A stretch of 64,000 nucleotides of DNA from JAWLBM01 sp041687675. Lineage in GTDB: Bacteria > Pseudomonadota > Alphaproteobacteria > Rhizobiales > Pleomorphomonadaceae. Shown in pieces: positions 1 through 9,922 of the stretch. The position numbers and the translations under genes are program-made. The stretch is taken from positions 1-64,000 of the forward strand of contig JAWLBM010000024.1 of NCBI GenBank assembly GCA_041687675.1. Reading direction: 5' to 3'. A model generated the notes under the pieces. It saw only the letters and a program-made list of their open reading frames with translations. It had not been told where the DNA came from and did no database searches. The first letter of the stretch is position 1. The number at the start of each line of letters is the position of its first letter.

Positions 1-59
1 GGAAGCTCCTGACCATGCTCAACGCCATCCTCAGAGACCAGAAAACCTTCGCAGCCTGA
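1..59 (+). CDS. IS110-family transposase, C-terminal end only (partial)
   Basis: Reading from base 3, the window opens inside a coding frame whose last residues are KLLTMLNAILRDQKTFAA followed by TGA at 57-59. The pattern K-L-L-T-x-L-N-A-x-L-R-D is the usual C-terminus of IS110/IS1111-type transposases, enzymes with a RuvC-like DEDD catalytic domain that move IS circles. Only 18 codons are inside the window, so whether the copy is intact cannot be judged. The end of the element should lie in the non-coding sequence just downstream. Confidence 0.6.
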   Translation, partial: KLLTMLNAILRDQKTFAA

Positions 60-73
60 CCCAGCAGACACAG

Positions 74-175
74 TTGCCGGCTTTCGCCGGGATGACGTTT
101 GAGGTATTCAAGACATTAATACTACTTATTCTTGGGCGGCAATGTCGCGCCGGATTCGTCTTTGCCGGGATGATC
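74..175. repeat. Two REP-like short repeats downstream of the transposase end
   Basis: Bases 74-97 and about 147-175 share a core ending in CGCCGGGATGA or TGCCGGGATGA, preceded by a CCGG-containing half. The first copy can fold on itself (CCGG at 77-80 pairs with CCGG at 87-90). They lie between the transposase end and the convergent MscS gene. They may be dispersed intergenic palindromes or part of the IS end. The stretch up to 238 otherwise shows no gene. Confidence 0.4.
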
Positions 176-238
176 AATTCATCAAGTCACCGGCCCCATC
201 TCCATTCCTCATCGGAAACCCGGGCCCCCCGGCACATT

Positions 239-1666
<1,428 letters not shown>

Positions 1667-1674
1667 CTTCATAC

Positions 1675-1700
1675 AACGCCCGCATGGCGGCACCCGTTCC
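1675..1700 (-). promoter_or_regulatory. EcfG-type promoter (GGAAC-N17-CGTT) for the MscS gene
   Basis: On the minus strand GGAAC (1700-1696) is followed after 17 bases by CGTT (1678-1675), matching the alphaproteobacterial general-stress sigma factor consensus GGAAC-N16/17-cGTT exactly. It lies wholly in the 52-bp gap between the PRC-barrel stop and the MscS start. Transcription would begin near 1668, close to the start codon. About one such match is expected by chance per window of this size, so position is the main support. Confidence 0.4.
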
Positions 1701-1718
1701 GGCGCGCACCGCGGGGCT

Positions 1719-2468
1719 TCAGTTGCCGAGCGTCGCCCGGTCGATGCGCGGCTCCGCGAGCGCGGCGTCGGCGGTGAGCGGGAGGCGGTACTCGCCCTTC
1801 GCCGGGTTCCAGCCGCCGCCGAAGGCCTGCACGGCGAAGCCGCGCGGCCCGCCCGCCCCGACCGAGACGTCCGGCGTCACGATCACCGCCACCACCTCGT
1901 TCTCCGACAGGATGAAGTCGTCGACGAGGCCGAAGCCGGCGAGGTCGCCGTCCTCGCCGATCACCCGGACCGGCCGGCCGATCTGCTCCGATACTCGCCA
2001 GAGGCCGCCGGGAAGGATCGGCTCGGCATCGACCGGGCGGATCTCGCGGGCGAGGCCGCCGGGGCGCTCCGGACCGCCGAACAGCGGGTAGTCGAACATG
2101 TCGTCCTCGTCGGTGATCGGGATCCGGATCGCCGGCCGGCCGCCGATCATCCCGCCCTCGATCAGTTCGACCGGCACGCTGACATAGCTCTCGCCGATGT
2201 CGAGGAACCTCTCGATCACCGCGATGACGGAGACGACGCGGTTGTCCGGCCCGACGACCAGGTCGGCGACCTCGCCGATGTCCTCGGACAGGGCGCCGTA
2301 GACGTCCCGGTCGCGGATGAACTCGACGGCGCTGACGCCGCCGAGGAAGGGGGCCGGCTTGGTGGCCTCGCGCCCGGAAGGCCGGACCGGGGTCTCCTGC
2401 AGCGTCTGCGCCGCCGCGGCGAGCGGGGCGAGCGCGAGGAGGGCGGCTGCGATCGCGCGTGCGGTCAT
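1719..2468 (-). CDS. Periplasmic protein with two PRC-barrel domains
   Basis: A 249-residue exported protein. The ATG at 2468 is preferred over upstream in-frame starts because AGGAG lies at the right distance and it begins a clean signal peptide (MTARAIAAALLALAPLAAAA). Residues about 40-105 and 150-215 are two PRC-barrel-like units, each with the pattern of a D/E-rich strand, VVSVIAV or VVAVIVT, and a following loop. PRC-barrels are small beta folds found in photosynthetic reaction centre H subunits, RimM and many stress-related envelope proteins; the role here is unknown. It is a paralogue of the C-terminal half of the EF-hand protein at 57416-58642. It sits upstream of the MscS gene on the same strand, and an EcfG-like promoter lies about 136 bases upstream. 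Confidence 0.8.
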   Translation of the reverse strand: MTARAIAAALLALAPLAAAAQTLQETPVRPSGREATKPAPFLGGVSAVEFIRDRDVYGALSEDIGEVADLVVGPDNRVVSVIAVIERFLDIGESYVSVPVELIEGGMIGGRPAIRIPITDEDDMFDYPLFGGPERPGGLAREIRPVDAEPILPGGLWRVSEQIGRPVRVIGEDGDLAGFGLVDDFILSENEVVAVIVTPDVSVGAGGPRGFAVQAFGGGWNPAKGEYRLPLTADAALAEPRIDRATLGN

Positions 2469-2603
2469 CGGGCGTCTCCTGGACGTCAGCCCGGCGGCAA
2501 GCGGTCCGGTCTTCATCGGTGGTGTCCTCCCGTTCCGTGGACTCAGGCGGCGGCCGCGGGGGCCGGGCGGCCGCCCGCCCGCGCCGGGCGGGCGCCGATG
2601 TCC

Positions 2604-2628
2604 AACAGGCCGGCAGCGGGTCCGTTCC
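2604..2628 (-). promoter_or_regulatory. EcfG-like promoter (GGAAC-N16-TGTT) upstream of the PRC-barrel gene
   Basis: Minus-strand GGAAC at 2628-2624, 16 bases, then TGTT at 2607-2604. Only the weakly conserved first base of the -10 element differs from cGTT. It would give a leader of about 130 bases for the PRC-barrel gene. Confidence 0.35.
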
Positions 2629-2759
2629 CGGCCTTCACGAGCGCGTCACCGCCTTGTGCGCCGACGGCCCGCGAGTAGGATGCCGGACCGGCCCGATTCC
2701 CGCCGCGGGCACGCCCGCGGGGCACCCTGCGGCGGGGGCCGTCATGAGGGGGTTATCCG

Positions 2760-3449
2760 ATGTCGATCAGCCTGAAGGTCCTGAAGCCCAGCGTGAACAA
2801 CATGGTGGTCCGCGTCTTCGTGCGCGCCGCCGGACTCCCGTTCGAGGAGCACGACGTCTACGGCAAGACGCGCGATCCCGAGTTCCTCGCCGTCAACCCG
2901 GCGCACATGACGCCGATGATCGAGGAGGCCGGGCTGCCGAAGGGGGCGCTGTGGGAGAGCTGCGCGATCATGCAGTACCTCTCCAACCGCCACGGCCTCG
3001 ACCGCTTCTACCCGGCCGACCCGGCGAAGCGGGCGATGATCGACAGCGCCATGTTCTACGTCGTCGGCACGCTCTATCCGCTGGTCGCCCGCGCCACCTA
3101 TCCGGCGCTCGGCTTCCCGCAGTACCCGGGCGAGGTCGGCGCCAGCGACGCGGACCCGGCGGCCAAGGAGGCGGCGCGCAAGGCGGCGGCGGACGCCATC
3201 GCCGAGCCGCTCGAGGTGGTCCACCGCTTCTACATGGGCGGCAAGCCGTTCATCGGCGGCGACGCGCCGACGATCGCCGACATGCGCTTCGCCGCGACGC
3301 TCGAGTTCCTCGCCGCGATCGACTATCCGCTGCCGGGCTGGGCGAAGGACTATATCGCCGCCATGGAGACGGCGCTCGGCGCCGCCTATGCGGAACCGGC
3401 CGGCGACGTGCGCGGCTACATCGCCTGGGTGCGCTCCAAGGCCGCCTGA
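2760..3449 (+). CDS. Glutathione S-transferase family protein
   Basis: A 229-residue cytosolic protein with a thioredoxin-like N-terminal half (1-80) and a helical C-terminal half. Typical signs are the cis-Pro region (HMTPMIEE), the E-S pair that holds the glutathione gamma-glutamyl group (LWESCAIMQYLSNRHG) and the N-capping box region of the C-terminal domain (GGDAPTIADM). The usual N-terminal catalytic Ser/Cys/Tyr motif is replaced by PSVNNMVVRVF, so the catalytic residue is uncertain. It converges on the cysteine synthase gene and the two share a strong hairpin. Confidence 0.85.
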   Translation: MSISLKVLKPSVNNMVVRVFVRAAGLPFEEHDVYGKTRDPEFLAVNPAHMTPMIEEAGLPKGALWESCAIMQYLSNRHGLDRFYPADPAKRAMIDSAMFYVVGTLYPLVARATYPALGFPQYPGEVGASDADPAAKEAARKAAADAIAEPLEVVHRFYMGGKPFIGGDAPTIADMRFAATLEFLAAIDYPLPGWAKDYIAAMETALGAAYAEPAGDVRGYIAWVRSKAA

Positions 3450-3465
3450 CGCGACCGGTCGCCGG

Positions 3466-3494
3466 GCCGGCGCGGGAGGACGTCCCGCGCCGGC
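3466..3494. terminator. Perfect 12-bp hairpin between convergent gst and cysK genes
   Basis: Arms 3466-3477 (GCCGGCGCGGGA) and 3483-3494 are exactly complementary with a 5-base loop. There is no T-run on either side, so it may act as a two-way Rho-independent-like stop or protect 3' ends of both messages. Confidence 0.5.
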
Positions 3495-3514
3495 GCCTGG
3501 CTCCTGGAGGCGGC

Positions 3515-4597
3515 TCAGCTCTCGTATTGGCCGGTCGGGGTGGAGCGGGACAGCGCCTTCTCCTCCTCGTCCATCTCCGCCTCGATGCCCTCGAACATCG
3601 GGGTGGACAGGTAGCGTTCGCCGGTGTCCGGCAGCATGCAGAGGAACACCGAGCCCGGCTCCGCCTTTTCGGCGAGCTGCATGGTCACAGCGAAGGTGGA
3701 GCCGCCGGAGATGCCGGTGAAGATGCCTTCCTTCTGCGCCAGCGCCTTCGCCCACTTGATCCCCTCGGCGCCGGGCACCGGGATCAGTTCGTCGTAGAAG
3801 CGCCGGTCGACGGCCTCCTGCAGCACCCAGGGGATGAAGTCCGGGGTCCAGCCCTGGATCGGGTGCGGCTCGAAGGCGGGATGCCCGGAGGCCGGGGCGT
3901 GGTCGGCCCCGCGCTCCTGCGGGATGCCGCTGCCGAGGAGCTGGGCGTTGGCCGGCTCGCTCAGGACGATCCTCACCTCCGGCCGCTCCTTGCGAAGCAC
4001 CCGGCCCACCCCCGACACCGTGCCGCCGGTGCCGTAGCCGGTGACGAAGACGTCGAGCCGTTGGCCGGCGAAGTCGCCGACGATCTCGCGGGCCGTGGTC
4101 GCCTCGTGGATGTCGGCGTTGGCGGCGGTCTCGAACTGGCGGGCGAGGAACCAGCCGTTTGCCTCGGCGAGTTCCACGGCCTTCTTGTACATGCCGTAGC
4201 CCTTCAGCGCCCGCGGCGTCAGCACCACCTTGGCGCCCAGCATCCGCATCAGCTTGCGCCGCTCGACCGAGAAGCTGTCGGCCATGGTGACGACCAGCGG
4301 GTAGCCCTTCTGTGCGCAGACCATGGCGAGGCCGATGCCGGTGTTCCCGGAGGTGGCCTCGACCACCGTCTGCCCCGGTTTCAGCGCGCCCCGGCGCTCC
4401 GCGTCCTCGATGATGCTGAGGGCGAGCCGGTCCTTGACCGACGCGGCCGGGTTGAAGAACTCCGCCTTGACGTAGACCGTCACGTGCTTCGGGCCGAGGT
4501 TGTTCACCCGGATGACCGGCGTGTCACCGACCGTTTCGAGGATGCTGGAGAAGAGGCGTTTGCGCCCCGAAGTCGTCCTCACGTCTGGGCTCGCCAT
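3515..4597 (-). CDS. cysK: Cysteine synthase (O-acetylserine sulfhydrylase)
   Basis: A 360-residue PLP enzyme of fold type II that makes L-cysteine from O-acetylserine and sulfide. The PLP lysine is K55 in NPAASVKDR; the substrate-binding SGNTGIG loop and the phosphate-binding GYGTGGTVSGVG loop are both present. The C-terminus is longer than in CysK of about 320 residues, with an acidic tail (EAEMDEEEKALS). The ATG at 4597 has AAAGGGG upstream; a much longer reading of the same frame upstream has no protein-like content. The sulfite dehydrogenase pair nearby gives a loose sulfur theme but is not co-transcribed. Confidence 0.9.
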   Translation of the reverse strand: MASPDVRTTSGRKRLFSSILETVGDTPVIRVNNLGPKHVTVYVKAEFFNPAASVKDRLALSIIEDAERRGALKPGQTVVEATSGNTGIGLAMVCAQKGYPLVVTMADSFSVERRKLMRMLGAKVVLTPRALKGYGMYKKAVELAEANGWFLARQFETAANADIHEATTAREIVGDFAGQRLDVFVTGYGTGGTVSGVGRVLRKERPEVRIVLSEPANAQLLGSGIPQERGADHAPASGHPAFEPHPIQGWTPDFIPWVLQEAVDRRFYDELIPVPGAEGIKWAKALAQKEGIFTGISGGSTFAVTMQLAEKAEPGSVFLCMLPDTGERYLSTPMFEGIEAEMDEEEKALSRSTPTGQYES

Positions 4598-4813
4598 CGC
4601 TTGCCCCTTTTCGACTGGAGGTTTACCGGCGCAACGCTCCCGTGAACGCCGCGGACCGAGGACCATACATCCGAACGTGCGCCCGCGACAGGCTTGCCCC
4701 GCGACGCCCCCGCCAGGAGATGCTCCCGGTCTGGTGTCGAAGCCGTGATGAAACAGGGTCCGGGCCCGGCCGTTGGCGGAAGGACCTTCGCCAACGACAA
4801 GAGGACCCCGGAC

Positions 4814-6061
4814 ATGACGCACTCCCTTCGCATCGCCCTCGCCGCCGGCGCCGCCTTCGGCCTTGCCTCCCTCGCCCACGCGCAGGACGGCGCCCCGGTC
4901 GAGCAGGGCCCGCCCAACGTGCCCGCCTTCGAACCGGCCTTTCCCGAGCAGACCCGCGCCCCGGCAATGGACTCTGGCGTCGAGTTCGACGTCGAGCGCA
5001 TCGGCGGCACCTTGGTGCATCCCTGGGGCATCGACGCCCTGCCGGACGGAGGCTACCTCGTCACCGAGCGCCCCGGCCGGCTGCGCGTGATCTCCGCCGA
5101 CGGCACGCTCTCCGATCCCGTGGCCGGCGTCCCGGAGGTGTTCAACGAGGAGCAGGGCGGACTGCTCGACGTGCGGGTCGGCCCGACCTTCGCCGACGAC
5201 CGCATGATCTACTGGACCTATTCCAAGCCGATGGGCGAGGGCATGTCCGCCACCGCCGCCGCGCGCGGCCGCCTCTCGGAGGATCGGACCGAGGTCACCG
5301 AGGTGGAGGACATCTTCGTCCAGCAGCCGGCGTCGCCATCGCCGATGCACTACGGCTCGCGGATCCTGTTCGACGGCGAGGGCCACGCCTTCATCACCAC
5401 CGGCGAGCACTTCACCGAGAGCGAGCGGGACCTCGCGCAGGCGCTCGACACCACCTACGGCAAGGTGGTCCGGGTGAACCTCGACGGCTCGGTGCCCGAG
5501 GACAACCCGTTCGTCGGCGAGGAGGGCGCCCTGGCGCCGATCTGGACGCTGGGCCATCGCAACATCCAGGGCGCCGCTTTCGAGCCGGGCACCGACCGGC
5601 TCTGGGTCATCGAGCATGGCCCGCAGGGCGGCGACGAGCTGAACCTGATCGAGCGCGGCGCCAACTACGGCTGGCCGGTGGTGAGCTACGGCCAGAACTA
5701 CGACGGAACGCCGGTGGGCACCGGCGAGGCCCGCCACGCCGGACAGTTCGTGGAGCCGCGCTACTACTGGGATCCGGTGATCGCGCCCGGCGGCATGATC
5801 TTCTACCAGGGCGAGATGTTCCCCGAGTTCCAGGGCGACGCGATCATCTCCTCGCTGGTGCCGGGGTCCATTGTCCGCCTCGACCTCGAGGGCGACACCG
5901 TGGCCGGCGAGGAGCGGCTGCTTCCCGACCAGGGCCGGATCCGCGACGTGGTCGAGGCGCCGGACGGCGCGATCCTCGCCCTCGTCGACGACGAGCAGGG
6001 GGGCGTGCTGCGGCTGACCCCGGACGCGGCCGCCGAGACAGGCGCGACGACCGCCGACTGA
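4814..6061 (+). CDS. Soluble PQQ-dependent aldose sugar dehydrogenase family protein
   Basis: A 415-residue exported protein: signal peptide to about residue 22 (cleavage after AHA), then a six-bladed beta-propeller of the GSDH/Asd (YliI) type. Diagnostic stretches are HPWGIDALPDGGYLVTERPGRLR, EEQGGLLDV, GHRNIQGAAFEP, EHGPQGGDELNLI and YGWPVVSYG, which form the PQQ and calcium pocket in known members. These enzymes oxidise aldose sugars to lactones in the periplasm. Whether PQQ is made in this organism cannot be seen here. ATG 4814 follows AGAGGA and begins the signal peptide. Confidence 0.85.
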   Translation: MTHSLRIALAAGAAFGLASLAHAQDGAPVEQGPPNVPAFEPAFPEQTRAPAMDSGVEFDVERIGGTLVHPWGIDALPDGGYLVTERPGRLRVISADGTLSDPVAGVPEVFNEEQGGLLDVRVGPTFADDRMIYWTYSKPMGEGMSATAAARGRLSEDRTEVTEVEDIFVQQPASPSPMHYGSRILFDGEGHAFITTGEHFTESERDLAQALDTTYGKVVRVNLDGSVPEDNPFVGEEGALAPIWTLGHRNIQGAAFEPGTDRLWVIEHGPQGGDELNLIERGANYGWPVVSYGQNYDGTPVGTGEARHAGQFVEPRYYWDPVIAPGGMIFYQGEMFPEFQGDAIISSLVPGSIVRLDLEGDTVAGEERLLPDQGRIRDVVEAPDGAILALVDDEQGGVLRLTPDAAAETGATTAD

Positions 6062-6084
6062 CCCGGGCTGCGCCCCGGACGGAT

Positions 6085-6117
6085 GCGGCCGTCGCCCGGT
6101 GGGGCGGCGGCCGCTTT
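6085..6117 (+). terminator. Rho-independent-like terminator after the sugar dehydrogenase gene
   Basis: Arms 6085-6097 and 6102-6114 pair over 13 bases with one wobble position and a 4-base loop, followed by TTT at 6115-6117. It lies between convergent genes. Confidence 0.5.
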
Positions 6118-6143
6118 CCGTCACCCGTCGGCCAACGCCTGGC

Positions 6144-6638
6144 CTAACGCTCCGAGGAGAAGTAGGTCTTCAGGTAGCCGAGGATCGCCTCCCTCGTCTC
6201 CTCGTCCTGTTCGGGCATGTTCTGCTCCTGGATCATCCAGTCCCAGAGGTAGTCCCATCGCTGGTCGCTGACCCGCTGCTGGGTGACCATCCGGATCGAA
6301 TGGCACGCCGAGCAGAGATAGAAGGTGTCCTCGGCCCCCGGCGCATCGGGCAGCCCGCCGAGCTCCGGATTGCCTTCCGGCGCCGGCGTGGACGGCTGGC
6401 CGACGGCCTGCCGGCGCATCGGGTCGAAGCCGCCCGCCGCGGGCGCGCCCGCCTGCGGCTGCATCGGGTCGTAGCCCTGGGCGGCGGCGGGCGCCAGGAG
6501 GAGCATGGGCATCGCCAGCGCGACGACCACCGCGGCGACCGCCGCCCCGACCGCCGGCCGGAGGACACCGGCTGCGGGGCGGCATGCCGTCCCCGGCGCC
6601 TGGGCGCCGGGGCTCCTCGCCGTCGGATCACACCGCAA
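6144..6638 (-). CDS. Cytochrome c subunit of sulfite dehydrogenase (SorB/SorU-like)
   Basis: A secreted monohaem cytochrome c. The haem site is CSACH, and a likely methionine ligand lies in MIQEQNMPEQ. The N-terminus is a long Ala/Val-rich export signal ending in APAAAQ. The only start that keeps a charged N-region is TTG at 6638, which overlaps the end of the upstream gene by a few bases; the exact start is uncertain. Directly following a SorT/SorA-type molybdoenzyme on the same strand, it most likely carries electrons from sulfite oxidation to the respiratory chain. Confidence 0.75.
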   Translation of the reverse strand: MRCDPTARSPGAQAPGTACRPAAGVLRPAVGAAVAAVVVALAMPMLLLAPAAAQGYDPMQPQAGAPAAGGFDPMRRQAVGQPSTPAPEGNPELGGLPDAPGAEDTFYLCSACHSIRMVTQQRVSDQRWDYLWDWMIQEQNMPEQDEETREAILGYLKTYFSSER

Positions 6639-7971
6639 AGAGCGCGATCCTGTGGATCATGTTGTTGCCGTAGCCGCGCGGGTTCCAGCCCGGCGTCACC
6701 GGCGGCTGCTGCACGCCGTTGCGGTCGGTCGCCCGGGCCCAGACCTCGTAGTAGCCCTTTTCGGGCGGGGTGACGGAGGTCCGCCAGCGCTGCCAGGCGT
6801 ATTTGTTCGGCGGCGGCTCCAGCGTCGCCTGCTGCCAGGTCTGGCCGAAGTCGAGCGAGACATGCATCTCGGCGACGTCGCCGTTGCCGGCCCAGGCATG
6901 GCCGCGCACCTCGGCGGGCTGGCCCGCCGGCACCTCTGCCCCGGTGGCCGGGAAGGTGACCAGCGACTTCACCGGCATCTCGGTGAGGACCACCATGTCC
7001 TCCTCCGGAACCTCGGTGCCCGGCGGCACCGGATAGGCCGGCACCCGGTAGGAGTAGCCGCCCATCTTCGGCCCATCGTGCACCTGGTCGCGGACCCAGA
7101 TCCGGGTGAGGAACTTCTGCGAGACCGACCCGGGGTAGCCCGGGATCACCAGCCGCAGCGGGAAGCCGTGCAGCGCGGGAATGTCCTCGCCGTTCATCGA
7201 CCAGGCGATGAGATTCTCCGGCTCCATGGCCTTGTCGATCGGCACGCCGCGGGAGATCACCACCTTGTCCGGGTCGCCGGCAATGTCGACGTCGTTGCCG
7301 TAGTGGCCGGTGTAGACGGCGCTCGGCTTGACGCCGGCCCGCTCCAGCACGTCCTTCAGCCGCACGCCCTGCCAGCGCGGGCATCCGACGGCGCCGACGG
7401 TCCACTGGTTGCCCGAGGCGCCGGGCTGGAAGAAGGCGCGGCCGTTGCCGCCGCATTCCACCACCAGGGCGAGGTCGACCGTCTCGAAGTCGTTCCTGAG
7501 GTCGGCGATGGAGAGTTCAAGCGGGGTGTCGACCTCGCCGTCGATCGTCAGCGTCCAGCCCTCCGCGTTCTTGTCGAGCGCGGTCTGCGGCACCAGCCCG
7601 TTGTTGCGGATGAACATCCGCGCGTAGGGCGTGACGTCGTCGTCGAGGAGATGGGCCGGTGTCTCGGCGTTCAGCGGGCGGTCGTTGAGGAGCGTCAGCC
7701 CGTCCTTCTCAGGCATCAGATCCATGCCGGTGTCCTGCGCGAAGGCGGCGGGGACGAGTCCGTCCGGAAAGTGCCGCTGGAACGGGACCGCGAGGCCCAT
7801 CGCCGCGCCGAGCGCGGCAAGGCCCGTTCCCTTGAGGAAGTCCCGGCGCGGCGTGGCGGGACCCCCGGTCTCGACCCGGCCGGCTTCCGCCGAGTGTTCC
7901 TCTTCTGCCTTCCGGACCTGCGAAGCCGTCGCGGCCCCTTTTGCGCGGCCACTCCTTTCGAGAAAATCCAT
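6628..7971 (-). CDS. SorT/SorA-type sulfite dehydrogenase, molybdopterin subunit
   Basis: A 447-residue periplasmic molybdoenzyme of the sulfite oxidase family, oxidising sulfite to sulfate. A Tat signal is visible (RRDFLKG at about residues 42-48, then a hydrophobic stretch ending AAFAQ). The catalytic domain has VVECGGNGRAFF, where the cysteine is the molybdenum ligand, and the C-terminal half is the Mo-co dimerisation domain (RGHAWAGNGDVAEMHVSLDFG). ATG 7971 follows GGGAGGAC. The cytochrome gene follows with overlapping ends. SoxC is an alternative family label, but no SoxD or other sox genes are present, which favours SorT/SorA. Confidence 0.85.
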   Translation of the reverse strand: MDFLERSGRAKGAATASQVRKAEEEHSAEAGRVETGGPATPRRDFLKGTGLAALGAAMGLAVPFQRHFPDGLVPAAFAQDTGMDLMPEKDGLTLLNDRPLNAETPAHLLDDDVTPYARMFIRNNGLVPQTALDKNAEGWTLTIDGEVDTPLELSIADLRNDFETVDLALVVECGGNGRAFFQPGASGNQWTVGAVGCPRWQGVRLKDVLERAGVKPSAVYTGHYGNDVDIAGDPDKVVISRGVPIDKAMEPENLIAWSMNGEDIPALHGFPLRLVIPGYPGSVSQKFLTRIWVRDQVHDGPKMGGYSYRVPAYPVPPGTEVPEEDMVVLTEMPVKSLVTFPATGAEVPAGQPAEVRGHAWAGNGDVAEMHVSLDFGQTWQQATLEPPPNKYAWQRWRTSVTPPEKGYYEVWARATDRNGVQQPPVTPGWNPRGYGNNMIHRIALFAV

Positions 7972-8074
7972 TCTGTCCTCCCGGCATTCTGGTGAGTTCC
8001 TATTCCCGTGCCGTGGGGGATCGTAGCATGAAACTACTGATGCCGGAAGGAACGATGGTGGGCGCCGCCGGCTC

Positions 8075-9895
8075 TCAGCCCTCGGCCCCCTCCCGGAGAA
8101 GCTCCAGCCGCAGCCACTCGTCCTCGGCGGCGGCAAGGTCGGCCTCGACCTTGCCGAGCGCCTGGGTGGCCCGGGAGAAGCCCTCCGGGTCGCGGCCGTA
8201 GAGGCCCGGGTCCTCGAGCGCCGCCCGCAGCCTCGCCGCCTCGGCGGCGAGCGCCTCCATCCGCGCCGGGAGCGTCTCCAGCGCGTGCTTGTCCTTGAAG
8301 GAGAGCTTGGCCCGCGCCTTCGGCCGTTCGGCCGGCGCGGCGGGCTTCGGCTTGTCGGCGGCGGGGCGGGGCCCGGCCGTCGCCGCCTTGCGGGCCTCGA
8401 CGCCGCGGCCGCGCTGCGCCAGCATGTCGCTGTAGCCGCCGGCGTATTCGCGCCACAGCCCGTCGCCCTCGCTCATCACCACCGAGGTCACCACGCGGTC
8501 GAGGAAGTCGCGGTCGTGGCTGACGAGGAGGATGGTGCCGGAATAGTCGGCGAGGATCTCCTCCAAAAGGTCCAGCGTCTCGAGGTCGAGGTCGTTCGTC
8601 GGCTCGTCGAGCACGAGCAGGTTCGAGGGGCGCGCCAGCGCCCGTGCGAGCATGACGCGGCCGCGCTCGCCGCCGGAGAGGGCCGAGAGCGGGGTGCGCG
8701 CCTGCTCGGGCGAGAACAGGAAGTCCTTCATGTAGCCGACGACGTGCTTGCGCTCGCCGCCGATCGACACCCAGTCGCCCTTGCCGTCGGTCAGGGCCTC
8801 CGACAGCGTCCAGTCCGGGTCGAGCGAGGCCCGGCGCTGGTCGAGGGTCTGCATGTCGAGGGTGGCGCCGAGCTTGACGTGGCCCGCGTCCGGCGGAAGG
8901 TCGCCGGTAAGGAGCCGCAGCAGGGTGGTCTTGCCCGCGCCGTTCGGCCCGACGAGGCCGACCCGGTCCCCCCGGGCGATGCGGATCGAGAAGTCGCGCA
9001 CGACCTCCGTGTCGCCCCAGGCCTTGGAGACGCCGGTCGCCTCGATCACCAGCCTGGAGGAGGCTTCCGCCTCGCTGGCGGCCATCCGGACCTGGCCCTG
9101 CGGCCCGCGGTGCTCGCGCTTCTCCCGCCGCAGGTCGGCGAGGAGGTCGACGCGGCGGACGTTGCGCTTGCGCCGGGCGGTGACGCCGTAGCGCATCCAG
9201 TGCTCCTCGGCCTGGATCTTCTTGTCGAGCTTCTGGAGTTCGCGTTCCTCCTCCTCCAGCACCTGGTCGCGCCAGGCCTCGAAGTGGGCGAAGCCGCGAT
9301 CGAGGGTGCGGGTGGTGCCGCGGTCGAGCCAGACGGTGACCCGGGAGAGGTTCTGCAGGAAGCGGCGGTCGTGCGAGATGAGCACCAGCGCCGAGCGCAT
9401 GCCCTTCAGCTCGCCCTCGAGCCATTCGATCGCCGGGAGGTCGAGGTGGTTGGTCGGCTCGTCGAGGAGCAGGATGTCCGGCTCGGGGGCGAGCGCCCGG
9501 GCGAGCGCCGCCCGCCGGGCCTCGCCGCCCGACAGCGAGCCGGTCGGCTCCTCGCCGGTGAGGCCGAGTTCGCCGAGGAGGTAGACCGCGCGATAGGGAT
9601 CGTCGCCCGGCGCGAGCCCCGCCTCCACATAGGCGAGGGTGGTCGGAAAGGCCGAGAGGTCCGGCTCCTGGGCGAGGTAGCGCACCGTCTTGCCCGGCTG
9701 CAGGAAGCGCTCGCCGTCGTCCATCTCGACGAGGCCGGCGGCGATCTTCAGCAGCGTCGACTTGCCCGAGCCGTTGCGGCCGACCAGCGTGATCCGGTCG
9801 CCCTCGCCGACGGTGAGATCCGCCCCGGTGAGGAGCGGCGTCGCCCCGAAGGTGAGGCGGACGTTCTTGAGATAGAGGACGGGCGGGGAGGCCAT
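8075..9895 (-). CDS. uup: ABC-F ATPase Uup
   Basis: A 606-residue soluble protein with two ABC ATPase domains and no membrane domain. Walker A motifs are GRNGSGKST (about 39-47) and GPNGAGKTT; signatures are LSGGEARR and LSGGERGR; each domain has a Walker B ending LDEPTN. A charged linker (ELQKLDKKIQAEEHW region) separates them. The C-terminal 90 residues form a predicted antiparallel coiled coil, the Uup C-terminal domain, which separates it from EttA and YheS. ABC-F proteins act on ribosomes or, for Uup, also on branched DNA intermediates and transposon excision. Confidence 0.85.
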   Translation of the reverse strand: MASPPVLYLKNVRLTFGATPLLTGADLTVGEGDRITLVGRNGSGKSTLLKIAAGLVEMDDGERFLQPGKTVRYLAQEPDLSAFPTTLAYVEAGLAPGDDPYRAVYLLGELGLTGEEPTGSLSGGEARRAALARALAPEPDILLLDEPTNHLDLPAIEWLEGELKGMRSALVLISHDRRFLQNLSRVTVWLDRGTTRTLDRGFAHFEAWRDQVLEEEERELQKLDKKIQAEEHWMRYGVTARRKRNVRRVDLLADLRREKREHRGPQGQVRMAASEAEASSRLVIEATGVSKAWGDTEVVRDFSIRIARGDRVGLVGPNGAGKTTLLRLLTGDLPPDAGHVKLGATLDMQTLDQRRASLDPDWTLSEALTDGKGDWVSIGGERKHVVGYMKDFLFSPEQARTPLSALSGGERGRVMLARALARPSNLLVLDEPTNDLDLETLDLLEEILADYSGTILLVSHDRDFLDRVVTSVVMSEGDGLWREYAGGYSDMLAQRGRGVEARKAATAGPRPAADKPKPAAPAERPKARAKLSFKDKHALETLPARMEALAAEAARLRAALEDPGLYGRDPEGFSRATQALGKVEADLAAAEDEWLRLELLREGAEG

Positions 9896-9922
9896 GAACG
9901 CTTCGTGTCTCGTCTGTTCCGC

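Noticed and set aside
3388..3720. Plus-strand frame across the gst-cysK junction
   Set aside because: Overlaps both real genes, contains only Arg/Pro/Ser-rich text.
9897..9922. GGAAC followed by CGTT with a 15-base spacer upstream of uup
   Set aside because: Spacer is one base shorter than the known 16-17 range and the transcription start would fall inside the gene.
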